NCBI GenBank assembly: GCA_023657465.1
Contig: JAGTJX010000003.1
Span: 247,889-311,888, forward strand
Length of the DNA stretch: 64,000 nt
Direction: 5' to 3'
Origin: Lysobacteraceae bacterium
GTDB taxonomy: Bacteria; Bdellovibrionota; UBA1018; JAGTJX01
Positions 36,271 to 44,369 of the stretch are shown in pieces (position 1 is the stretch's first letter; the number at the start of each line of letters is the position of its first letter). The position numbers and the translations under genes are program-made. A model generated the notes under the pieces. It was given only the letters and a program-made list of their open reading frames with translations. It did not search any database and was not told the origin of the DNA.

Positions 36271-36792
36271 ATGACACTTATAAAACAAAATAAAATTGAC
36301 GTTGAATCTAAAATCTATCTTGTACGCGGATACAAAGTAATGCTGGATCAGGATCTTGCTAAACTCTACGAAGTGTCCACGATGCGATTGAATGAACAAG
36401 TGAGAAGAAATGCTAAAAGGTTTCCTCCAGACTTTATGTTTCCCCTTTCAAATCATGAACTTATAATCTTGAAATCGCAATTTGCGATTTCAAGTTCTGA
36501 ATGGGGCGGAAGGAGATCTCCCCCTCTAGCATTTACTGAGCAAGGAGTAGCTATGCTCTCGGCTGTTCTGAAAAGTGACAAAGCGATTGAGGCAAACATA
36601 GCCATCATGCGCGCATTTGTAAAACTCAGAGGAGTCTTGATTTCAGACAGTAGGTTTGAAAAACGGCTAGCTGAACTTGAATCCAAATACGACGAGAAAT
36701 TCACACTTGTGTTCAATGCAATCAGAGAACTCATGTCTACTCACTCCATCCCTAGAAAAAGAATTTTAGGACTAGGAGAGGATGAAGAGTAA
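36271..36792 (+). CDS. ORF6N-domain DNA-binding protein
   Basis: 173 residues. VESKIYLVRGYKVMLDQDLAKLYEV through RNAKRFPPDFMFPL, then GGRRSPPLAFTEQGVAMLSAVL and ANIAIMRAFVKLR match the ORF6N domain, originally described in phages and widespread in bacterial chromosomes. The C-terminal 60 residues are a charged coiled-coil-like tail. Typical of phage-derived or defence-linked regulators, but no other phage genes are nearby. Divergent from the TIGR02147 regulator. Confidence 0.85.
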   Translation: MTLIKQNKIDVESKIYLVRGYKVMLDQDLAKLYEVSTMRLNEQVRRNAKRFPPDFMFPLSNHELIILKSQFAISSSEWGGRRSPPLAFTEQGVAMLSAVLKSDKAIEANIAIMRAFVKLRGVLISDSRFEKRLAELESKYDEKFTLVFNAIRELMSTHSIPRKRILGLGEDEE

Positions 36793-36972
36793 TACGCCTT
36801 GCACCTTGCACTCTAGACTGAATGAGGGTGAGATATTACAGGATGAAACGATCCCCACTCTTCGTAAACCATTCTGAAAGCGAGTGTTCTATGAGTGATC
36901 ACATCAAATCGTCAGAATCATGACGTAATTCTTCGTTCAGATTTTAGAGCATTTTACCGATATTTAGTCTGT

Positions 36973-37419
36973 ATGAGTGTCTATTCGGGCATAGCTCTAT
37001 TCATTGTTTTCTTCTCAGGTGCGAGCGTATCAACCGCGTTTGCAGCAAAAATCTCTCCTGTAACGGATGCACTCCAGTCTGCTCAAATCAAACTCGACTT
37101 TGAAACCAGCCGTGCCGAGGGAATACTCTCATTTTACACCTCTCCCCAGGGAACTCTCAGTATGATTTCTCAATCCATGCCTGCCGTTTCCAAACGATCC
37201 GTGCTGAGAAAAATTTCACTACTGCAAGGCAAAAAAGAATCTCTCAAAACTAGGACTCAAGGAAAAATCACGTTTTTTGGTTTTGAAAGCAACAAAGGAC
37301 AAATCCACTTCTTCTCAAATAAAGGGGGCTACCTTCTGCTGACCCCTGGAGAGAAAACTAAAAAAACTGAAGTGTCTGAATGGCTCACTCGTTTACAAGT
37401 AGATGAGGATCGCAAATGA
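36973..37419 (+). CDS. Secreted hypothetical protein
   Basis: About 148 residues from ATG 36973, giving a signal peptide (GIALFIVFFSGASVSTAFA, cut before AKI). An upstream GTG at 36895 would only add a non-hydrophobic stretch. The mature part is basic with beta pattern (ITFFGFESNKGQIHFFSNKGG). No known family. Stop overlaps the next gene by 4 bases, so it is the first gene of an envelope cluster to 39805. Confidence 0.55.
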   Translation: MSVYSGIALFIVFFSGASVSTAFAAKISPVTDALQSAQIKLDFETSRAEGILSFYTSPQGTLSMISQSMPAVSKRSVLRKISLLQGKKESLKTRTQGKITFFGFESNKGQIHFFSNKGGYLLLTPGEKTKKTEVSEWLTRLQVDEDRK

Positions 37420-38480
37420 TCACTCTCCTACTCATTCTCAGTGCATCAGCAGGTGGACCGACGGCAAGAGACGCTGGATTCACCATGCTTCAAAACTTTC
37501 AATGCGATAACAAAGGGGACGTCACTCAGCGTGTGATGGATTCCATCCGTAGAACTAAGTCAATTGTGAAGCAAATTGGAGAAACAGAAAAAGCCTGCCA
37601 AGCCGTCAGTCAGCAAATCTCTCAACTTCCAGATATCAGCAATATTACAAAAGGAATAAGAACAAACAATATCGTCAATCAGATTAACGAACAAGAAGGA
37701 CTCATCAACGAAGCATTGGCTGATATGTCTTTTGTATCGTCGTTAACTGCTAACGATCCACAACTCTCACTCTACCCCAGCCTTAAAGAACTCAACGGCA
37801 TCGTTCAAATCGCAAGGTCGGAACTCATTACATTACGTGTTCAATTGAAAGTAGAACAAGCAAACATTGAGCAGAACAACCTCATCAGTGGTATCACTGA
37901 GCTAGATTCAATTGCACAGGGATATGCTGCTGCACTTCGCGGAAGTGATGAATGCTTCAAGAAACGTCCAGACCTTAAGCAACACCTCACAACTGGAATT
38001 GTGGGCATCGCAGGATTTTTCCTCAACAGTCCATTAGGCATAGGCACTTCACTTGCGGGGCGTTTAATGCAGAATATTTTTGATATCAAGAACGCTTCTA
38101 GAAATAGAATTCAGGAAAGCTTTTCAGCTGCTGATCAAACTGCGATTGCACTTGGGTTAGGCTGCGCTTTTGAACAATTCGGAAAACAACACTGCAGAAT
38201 TCTTCGAGAGAAGAGGCTGTTCTCCTCGCTACATGCAAAAGGAGAATCGTGTGCTGAAGTGAGCGAAGTGGAAGGAATACTAGAAAAACAGAAAAACTTG
38301 TTTGAAGCCTTAAAAAAAATAGAAGATTGGTCTAATAAAACAGGAATTGCAACAGCAGATGATAACTCGGTAGCATTGAGAGAATCAGCAAAGTCACAAT
38401 CCAAACAAATGACTTCACAAATGAAGCAAGACATTATGGCAGCAGTCAGTAGCGCTAAGGCAAGCCAAACATTCAATTGA
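37416..38480 (+). CDS. Secreted helical hypothetical protein
   Basis: 354 residues. Short hydrophobic start (ITLLLILSASA) followed directly by GGPTARD suggests a signal peptide. The rest is long amphipathic helices, including coiled-coil-like stretches, with one Gly-rich hydrophobic segment (GIVGIAGFFLNSPLGIGTSLAG) that might cross or touch a membrane. Seven Cys. No domain recognised. Central gene of the 36973-39805 cluster. Confidence 0.55.
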   Translation: MITLLLILSASAGGPTARDAGFTMLQNFQCDNKGDVTQRVMDSIRRTKSIVKQIGETEKACQAVSQQISQLPDISNITKGIRTNNIVNQINEQEGLINEALADMSFVSSLTANDPQLSLYPSLKELNGIVQIARSELITLRVQLKVEQANIEQNNLISGITELDSIAQGYAAALRGSDECFKKRPDLKQHLTTGIVGIAGFFLNSPLGIGTSLAGRLMQNIFDIKNASRNRIQESFSAADQTAIALGLGCAFEQFGKQHCRILREKRLFSSLHAKGESCAEVSEVEGILEKQKNLFEALKKIEDWSNKTGIATADDNSVALRESAKSQSKQMTSQMKQDIMAAVSSAKASQTFN

Positions 38481-38498
38481 GAATCACTAAAAAATGGA

Positions 38499-39221
38499 AT
38501 GCTCAGCACACTGAGCTCTTATGCAATGACCATTAATCCCAAAATAACTTCCCTATATGGCGGCGGTCGTCGGGGACCAACAGATGGAGGAGGAGATGGT
38601 GCATCTTCTGCGCTGATTCAAGGTTGCTTCACGAGTGAAGAACAACGTAACGACTTCTTAGGACTCATCATTAAACCAGGTGAAAATTCACAGAGCTTCT
38701 ACCTCCAACTCAAAGACGAATACCTAAAAATTCAAAAAGAAAATTCCTATGTAGGTAGCACTTCCTATTTGAACAGTCCTAATTTAGGTAGTGCATTCAT
38801 AATGTTCAACGAAATGGCTCAACTCCCTTCAGATAGACAAGGCGAAACCACTAAGTTGCTAGTCAATAGACTGAAGGAACGCGAGACTGCCAACATGATT
38901 CTAGCCAAAATTAACGATATTGAAAAAACTCTCGATTCAACTTTGCAATCGGATCTCTCATCCGAACAAACCATGGCCTATATCAATGAGTATTTCACAG
39001 GCCAAGATGTTCTCGATTCATCAACGAGCGTTTCGGAATCTTTCAACTTGATTGATATTGAGCTACAAAAAATGAAAACGAATACCAATACTGAGCTTGC
39101 TAAGCGTTCAGGACTCATTCAATTAGCAGAGAAGGTTCACGCTGTAGCGGAGTCAGCAAAGCTGCATGGAACTTCGAGTCAAGATATAGCCAGTCAAAAA
39201 AAAAGTTCATTGCTGATTTGA
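38499..39221 (+). CDS. Hypothetical protein, N-terminal part of split gene
   Basis: 240 codons from ATG 38499. Begins with a weakly hydrophobic stretch, then a Gly-rich YGGGRRGPTDGGGDGASSA segment, recalling the Gly-rich N-termini of other secreted proteins here, and a long helical region. The frame stops at TGA 39219-39221 just after nine A at 39196-39204. One extra A continues it into the following frame (KKKFIADLNSLVGRNKQ). So 38499-39805 was probably one gene of about 435 residues, broken or switched at this run. Confidence 0.5.
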   Translation: MLSTLSSYAMTINPKITSLYGGGRRGPTDGGGDGASSALIQGCFTSEEQRNDFLGLIIKPGENSQSFYLQLKDEYLKIQKENSYVGSTSYLNSPNLGSAFIMFNEMAQLPSDRQGETTKLLVNRLKERETANMILAKINDIEKTLDSTLQSDLSSEQTMAYINEYFTGQDVLDSSTSVSESFNLIDIELQKMKTNTNTELAKRSGLIQLAEKVHAVAESAKLHGTSSQDIASQKKSSLLI

Positions 39222-39805
39222 ATTCTCTCGTCGGAAGAAACAAGCAGCTCTATACACAGCTCAAAACCGTAATTAATTCTGAGCTTGCTGACAAAGGGCG
39301 CTCACTTGCTACTGCTGGAAGAAACTCAGGCGGTTCACCTGCGAAGAATAAAACCGCATTACAAGCGCTCTACCTACTCAATCAAGAGACGCTTGAAACT
39401 ACGATTGGGTTTTCAAAAAACCCATCCGCTAAACTCTCTGAATATGACGGAGCACTAGCATTGTCTGCCGCACAAATTGAAGGATTCTCTAGATTTTCTG
39501 AACCCTACGTGGATTTTGCGGTCAACTATTTAAACAAAAAGGACATCAAAGGAAACGATCTTCCAAAAGGGGTCATTGAAAACATGAATCCAGATCTTAA
39601 GGATCGGTTCTGTATACAAGCCCTTTCTATGACTGAGCTCTCTCCTGAGATTCTAAAACTCTGCCAGAACGCTATTATTTCTTCTGGAGATGTGAAGCTT
39701 GAATTCAATCTCTACTCTCAGCTCAATCACCAGGAGCGAGCATGCGCCTACTACAACTTCTCTACTCGTGAAAGAGCGGCAAGCCAAAACAAAATCGGAA
39801 GATGA
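39218..39805 (+). CDS. Hypothetical protein, C-terminal part of split gene
   Basis: 195 codons from a TTG inside the upstream frame's end. It has no own Shine-Dalgarno or signal. Helical, with YLNKKDIKGNDLPKGVI and two Cys. Open reading upstream through the A9 run joins it to 38499-39221 with one added A. If the run varies in length, product length would switch on and off. Convergent with argF; a hairpin separates them. Confidence 0.5.
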   Translation: MNSLVGRNKQLYTQLKTVINSELADKGRSLATAGRNSGGSPAKNKTALQALYLLNQETLETTIGFSKNPSAKLSEYDGALALSAAQIEGFSRFSEPYVDFAVNYLNKKDIKGNDLPKGVIENMNPDLKDRFCIQALSMTELSPEILKLCQNAIISSGDVKLEFNLYSQLNHQERACAYYNFSTRERAASQNKIGR

Positions 39806-39809
39806 GCTT

Positions 39810-39840
39810 TGCGCTAGACAGAAAAGCTGTCTAGAGCGCA
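39810..39840. terminator. Hairpin between convergent genes
   Basis: TGCGCTAGACAG (39810-39821) pairs with CTGTCTAG and GCGCA (39827-39840) apart from a two-base bulge; loop AAAAG. No long T-run follows on either strand, so it may be a factor-dependent or bidirectional terminator, or a repeat: the string GCGCTAGACAG recurs at 33173-33183 next to the REP hairpins. Confidence 0.4.
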
Positions 39841-39846
39841 CACTCC

Positions 39847-40770
39847 CTACGCACCTAACATCGCTACGAGCAGTGCCTTCTGCACATGCAGACGGTTCTC
39901 ACTCTGGCGGAAGAGTATCGATCTCGGATGATCTGCCATCGCGTCTGTGATTTCTTTCCCGCGCATCATCGGTAGACAATGCATGACAACTGCATCTCCC
40001 GAAGCTTTGCTGTAGATCTCTTCATTGAGCTGGTAAGAAGCAAACGCCCTCTCGCGCTCTTCGTTCTGACCTTCGAATCCCATGCTCGTCCACACATCAG
40101 TGTAGATTGCATGAGCTCCAGAAACGGCTTCTTCAGGTGTCTTGAAGGATTCAATTTTTGCACCAAGCTCAGTGGCTTTGCGTTTTGCTCGTGCCACGAT
40201 CTCAGCATCGGGATCATAGCCCACTGGACAGGAGTACGAGACATCCATTCCAGCAAGAGGAGCAAGAAGTAGAAGACTGTGAAGCATGTTGTTCCCATCA
40301 CCCATGTAAGCAAGCTTCACGCCTTTCAATTTCCCAAACGACTGCTGAACTGCCATGAGATCGGCAAGCACTTGGCAAGGATGGTGAGTATCACTGAGTC
40401 CATTGATGAGAGGAATTTTTAGAGCTTTCACCATACGTACGAGGTTCTCATGATCGTGAGTCCTCCACATGACGGCATGGACATATCCGTTCAAAACCTT
40501 GGCCATGTCTTCAGGCTCTTCGCGCTTGGAAGTGCTCGAAAGCGACTCGACGAAGTATCCCCCCAGTTCCTGAATGGCGATGGCAAAACTGAAGCGCGTG
40601 CGGAGAGACGGCTTCTCAAACAGCAGTGCAAGCGTTTTACCCTTGAACGGTTCACGGAGTTTCCCCTGATCTCGTTCACGTTTGAGTACGTGTGCAAAAT
40701 CAAGTAAATCCCCGAGTTCTTTTGCGCTCAGTTCTTCTCCGGTCAGAAATGCTTTCAAATTGAGTTTCAT
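39847..40770 (-). CDS. argF: Ornithine carbamoyltransferase
   Basis: 307 residues. Carbamoyl-phosphate loop FEKPSLRTRFSF (variant of the S-T-R-T-R motif), MWRTHDHE, HHPCQVLADLMAV, YTDVWTSMGFEGQ and the C-terminal HCLPMMRG. Makes citrulline from ornithine and carbamoyl phosphate in arginine synthesis. KPSLRTR resembles the motif also found in acetylornithine or succinylornithine enzymes, but the HPCQ and HCLP elements and length fit OTC. AAGGAAGAG precedes ATG 40770. Divergent from argG. Confidence 0.85.
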   Translation of the reverse strand: MKLNLKAFLTGEELSAKELGDLLDFAHVLKRERDQGKLREPFKGKTLALLFEKPSLRTRFSFAIAIQELGGYFVESLSSTSKREEPEDMAKVLNGYVHAVMWRTHDHENLVRMVKALKIPLINGLSDTHHPCQVLADLMAVQQSFGKLKGVKLAYMGDGNNMLHSLLLLAPLAGMDVSYSCPVGYDPDAEIVARAKRKATELGAKIESFKTPEEAVSGAHAIYTDVWTSMGFEGQNEERERAFASYQLNEEIYSKASGDAVVMHCLPMMRGKEITDAMADHPRSILFRQSENRLHVQKALLVAMLGA

Positions 40771-40844
40771 AATCTCTTCCTTAAAAAGTGAATCTAGGAC
40801 TTTTTTTTCTTGAATCCAAGCGATTTTTTTGAATATCTAGTGTG

Positions 40845-42071
40845 ATGAGTAAAAAGAAAATTTTGTTAGCATTCTCAGGCGGCTTAGACACAACGGCAAT
40901 CGTTCCTTGGTTGAAAGACAACTACGATGCAGACGTCATCGCATACTGCGTTGACATGGGAAATTCCCCTGATGAGGCTGAACTCAAGCGCTGGGCGATG
41001 AAGATCGGCGCTTCAGATTTTATTTTTGAAAACGTCAAAGAACCTTTCGCCAAAGACTTCGCTTTCAAATGCGTGCGCGCACAAGCCCTCTACCAAGATG
41101 ATTACCTACTCGGCACAGCTCTCGCTCGTCCGCTGATCAGTGAACGTATCTCGCTTCATGCACGCAAGCTTGGCGCATGGGCTGTTTCACACGGAGCAAC
41201 TGGCAAAGGTAACGATCAGCTCAGATTCGAGAAATCTTGGGCATACCTCATTCCTGAAGTTCAAGTCATCGCTCCTTGGAAAATCTGGGATTACAAAGGT
41301 CGATCAGACTTGATCAAGTATGTCGCTTCAAAAGGCATTGAGATGAACGCTACTGAGAAGCGCTTCAGTGTCGATGTAAACCTTTTCCACAGATCATGTG
41401 AAGGCGGAGTGCTTGAGAATCCTTCGCTTGAGTACAACCCTAAGGAAATCTACGAATGGGTGAAGACACCGAGTGAGCTCTCTCGAGACGTGACTTCGGT
41501 GAAGATTGGATTTGAGAAGGGCATGCCTGTCTCTGTGAACGGTAAGCAAATGAGCGCAGCTACACTCCTTCAATCTCTCAACGAGATTGCAGGCAACGCA
41601 GGTATCGGTGTCGTGGATCTGCTTGAAGAGCGCGCCAATGGACTCAAGAGCCGCGGCGTATACGAGACTCCAGGCGGAACACTCCTCCACTTAGCATGCA
41701 AAAACTTAAAACACTTGAACTGGGACCGTGAGCTTCAGACCATCGCACGTAACTTAGGTGAACAGTACGCTCGTCTCGTTTACGATGGCCTCTGGCACTC
41801 GGACGCAAGAATGAGCATTGATTCATTCTTCGACACAGCATCAGAAACACTCACTGGCGAGATTGGCTTCAAGCTTGAGAGCGGATCAGCACGTGTGACT
41901 TCACGTGTATCTCCTTACGCGCTCTACGATTCTTCAGCAGCAAGCTTCGAGGGAGATGAGATCGGTCTCTACAAGTACGCTGATGGATATTCCAAGACCG
42001 TCTGCTTCCCTCAGTGGCGCGCAGGTAAGCGTGACACGAAGAACGGCCGCAATCCGATGAAGGATCTCTAA
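40845..42071 (+). CDS. argG: Argininosuccinate synthase
   Basis: 408 residues from ATG 40845; a GTG lies one codon before. ATP-binding LLAFSGGLDTTAIVPWL near the start (PP-loop), DMGNSPDEAE, and GATGKGNDQLRFE, the citrulline/aspartate region, are intact. Joins citrulline and aspartate with ATP. The frame ends directly against argH, which begins with the next base, so both are one transcript. No Shine-Dalgarno is evident before the start. It is shorter than the long-form enzymes but complete. Confidence 0.9.
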   Translation: MSKKKILLAFSGGLDTTAIVPWLKDNYDADVIAYCVDMGNSPDEAELKRWAMKIGASDFIFENVKEPFAKDFAFKCVRAQALYQDDYLLGTALARPLISERISLHARKLGAWAVSHGATGKGNDQLRFEKSWAYLIPEVQVIAPWKIWDYKGRSDLIKYVASKGIEMNATEKRFSVDVNLFHRSCEGGVLENPSLEYNPKEIYEWVKTPSELSRDVTSVKIGFEKGMPVSVNGKQMSAATLLQSLNEIAGNAGIGVVDLLEERANGLKSRGVYETPGGTLLHLACKNLKHLNWDRELQTIARNLGEQYARLVYDGLWHSDARMSIDSFFDTASETLTGEIGFKLESGSARVTSRVSPYALYDSSAASFEGDEIGLYKYADGYSKTVCFPQWRAGKRDTKNGRNPMKDL

Positions 42072-43397
42072 ATGGGAATCCTAGGCAACGACCGTAATCC
42101 TCATAAAGAAGTGAAGCTCTTCCAGTTCACTCAAGGCATTGAGGTGGATCGTCGCTTATACCTCCAAGAAATCCGTGTCCAGACTGAATGGGCTCGTGGA
42201 CTCATGGAAATGGGAATCCTCACGAGTGATGAATTCAAGAAAGTCTGCGATGGACTAGAAGTTGCCACTGAACTCATCGAGAGCGGCAAGTTTGAATGGA
42301 AAGTCACTGACGAAGACATCCACATGAATCTCGAGCGCTTCATCACAGAGAAGTACGGTGATCTCGGTAAGAAGATGCACTTGGGAAGATCACGTAATGA
42401 CCTCATTGCTACGACTCTCAAGCTTTACGTATCTGATAGTCTCGAGAAGGCTTCACATAGACTTCAGAACACGATCTCAGCACTCGTGAACCTTGCAGAA
42501 CGCGATCTTGATGTTCTCATTCCAGGCATGACTCATGTTCAGCACGGTCAACCGATCCGCCTTGCGCAATTCTACTTAGCGCATGCAGCAGCACTTGCCA
42601 GAGATGTTGCTGAGTTTGAAAGGCTCGCAGAGCGCACACTTTATGAGATGCCGCTGGGATCTGGCGCTCTCTCAGGGACGCCACTGAAGATTAATTTGGA
42701 GAAGATTGCAGAGCACCTAGGCTTCCACTCCCCTGCTCTGAATTCCTACGATCAAGTAGGCAATCGAGACGAGATCATCCAAGCTTTGGCTAGTTTCTCA
42801 CTCACAGCGATTCACGTTTCTCGTCTCAGCGAAGATCTCATTTATTATTCCTCTACAGCTGTAGGATTATTCAAGCTTCCTCAAGATTATTCGACAGGCA
42901 GCTCAATGATGCCTAACAAGCGTAATCCAGATGTTCCAGAGCTCTCACGCGCGAAAATGACTCACGTCATGGGCGCACACAATGAGGCGACTCTCCTCAT
43001 GAAGGCACTCCCTACTGCGTACGCAAGCGACCTGCATGAACTCAAGTCTGTGTTCATGCGCGCGGAGAGTGAACTCACTCAGGTGCTTGAGATTCTTCCT
43101 CTCTTCTTAGAGGGTCTTAAAACGAATGAATCACGGGCCAAACAGCTGTTGGGCCAAGGTCATATTCTTGCAACTGAGATGGCAGACGAGCTCACACTGA
43201 ACCAGAAGAAACCCTTCAGAGATGCATACAATCAAGTTGCGGGAGCTGTGGAGCTTGCCGAATCTCAAGGTGTACAGCTTCATGAACTCACACATTCGAT
43301 GAGCGATCCTTACGCTGCGGCGGTCGAGCGAAGAACTCAGCCTGGTGGCACGAGCCGAGCTCAGTGTTTGAAGCAAATTGAAATTCTGAAGAACTAG
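42072..43397 (+). CDS. argH: Argininosuccinate lyase
   Basis: 441 residues. The fumarase-superfamily signature GSSMMPNKRNPDVPEL is present, with HLGRSRNDL and TPGMTHVQHGQP-like segment (PGMTHVQHGQPIRLAQ) including catalytic His and Ser loop. Splits argininosuccinate into arginine and fumarate. Start is immediately after the argG stop codon. With argF and argG this is the last three steps of arginine synthesis; the earlier arg genes are not in the window. Confidence 0.9.
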   Translation: MGILGNDRNPHKEVKLFQFTQGIEVDRRLYLQEIRVQTEWARGLMEMGILTSDEFKKVCDGLEVATELIESGKFEWKVTDEDIHMNLERFITEKYGDLGKKMHLGRSRNDLIATTLKLYVSDSLEKASHRLQNTISALVNLAERDLDVLIPGMTHVQHGQPIRLAQFYLAHAAALARDVAEFERLAERTLYEMPLGSGALSGTPLKINLEKIAEHLGFHSPALNSYDQVGNRDEIIQALASFSLTAIHVSRLSEDLIYYSSTAVGLFKLPQDYSTGSSMMPNKRNPDVPELSRAKMTHVMGAHNEATLLMKALPTAYASDLHELKSVFMRAESELTQVLEILPLFLEGLKTNESRAKQLLGQGHILATEMADELTLNQKKPFRDAYNQVAGAVELAESQGVQLHELTHSMSDPYAAAVERRTQPGGTSRAQCLKQIEILKN

Positions 43398-43413
43398 TCA
43401 AACACTCTAACTG

Positions 43414-43468
43414 TATAATATTTAATGTTTATTTAGTTAAGTGTTCACAACTCAAGCGAACTGTTCAC
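43414..43468 (+). promoter_or_regulatory. Promoter -10 and direct repeats before regulator gene
   Basis: TATAAT at 43414-43419 lies about 92 bases upstream of the regulator start. AAGTGTTCAC (43439-43448) and AACTGTTCAC (43459-43468) are direct repeats exactly 20 bases apart, about two helical turns, located just downstream of the expected transcription start. Such a pair is a plausible operator for the encoded TIGR02147 protein. No convincing -35 box. Confidence 0.4.
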
Positions 43469-43511
43469 TTTTTAATTGCCAATCCGTTAAGCCGAATGTA
43501 ATCCCTGCCCC

Positions 43512-44369
43512 ATGAAGCAGAGCATCTACCAATACCGTAGCGCGAGCCGCTACTTACTCGACAGGGTTGCAGATATGCAAACCCAGGATCAGAGATTCTC
43601 TGTCAGACAGTGGTCAAAGGAGATGGGATTCCAGACTCACTCTTTGATCTCGATGGTTCTCCAGGGGAAAAGAAACCTCACACTGAAGCAAGTCCCTTAC
43701 CTCTCGCGCGGTCTGAAGCTCTCCACTCCAGAGACGCTGTTCTTCCAAGGCTTGATCCAAGTAGAGAATGCCAAGACTCCAGAAGAGAAGCGTTGGTGCG
43801 AACTTTGGGTCAGTGAACTCAGACCTAAGTCCATCCAGACTATCCGCGAAGTCGATGAGTACGCTGCGATTGCGGACTGGATCCATCCCGCACTCCTTGC
43901 ACTCTCCGATACAGCGGCATCTTTTCGCAATGCCTCTGAAGCAGCAAAAGCTCTCGGACTTAAAGACAAGACTCATGAAATCGCAGCAGCGATCGCAAGA
44001 TTAGAATCACTGAGCCTACTTAAGAAAACTCCACGTGGTTACTATTTTGCCACCTGCAACCGAATGACGACGAAGGATGATGTTGCAAACGCTGGAGCGA
44101 GAGAATACCACCGCCAAGCTGCGGCACTTGCAGCTGAAAAAGTCGAGCCTACTCCGATCACAGAACGCGAGTACCAGAGCATGGCTCTCGCCATTCCCAA
44201 GGACAAGCTCCCTCTTGCGAAGGATTTGATCCGAAAATTCAGAACACAATTCTCAGCCGCAATGGAGAGCACGAAAGCAGATAGTGTTTACCAACTCAAT
44301 TTACATTTTTTCCCGTTAACAAATTCAAAAGTCGAAACCAAAGGAGCCAGTCATGAAATCAGTCATTAA
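43512..44369 (+). CDS. TIGR02147/DUF4423-family regulator
   Basis: 285 residues. Helix-turn-helix (FSVRQWSKEMGFQTHSLISMVLQGKRNL), central region with AKALGLKDKTHEIAAAIARLESLSLL, and the C-terminal SVYQLNLHFFPLT match this family and the copy at 35364-36182. The stop lies inside the next gene, overlapping it by 17 bases, with AAAGGAG just before the partner's ATG. A matched pair with the secreted gene that follows. Confidence 0.75.
   Translation: MKQSIYQYRSASRYLLDRVADMQTQDQRFSVRQWSKEMGFQTHSLISMVLQGKRNLTLKQVPYLSRGLKLSTPETLFFQGLIQVENAKTPEEKRWCELWVSELRPKSIQTIREVDEYAAIADWIHPALLALSDTAASFRNASEAAKALGLKDKTHEIAAAIARLESLSLLKKTPRGYYFATCNRMTTKDDVANAGAREYHRQAAALAAEKVEPTPITEREYQSMALAIPKDKLPLAKDLIRKFRTQFSAAMESTKADSVYQLNLHFFPLTNSKVETKGASHEISH

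Noticed and set aside
40771..40841. ARG-box operator between argF and argG
   Set aside because: No clear ARG-box-like palindrome was found; the gap is A/T-rich with poly-T runs only.
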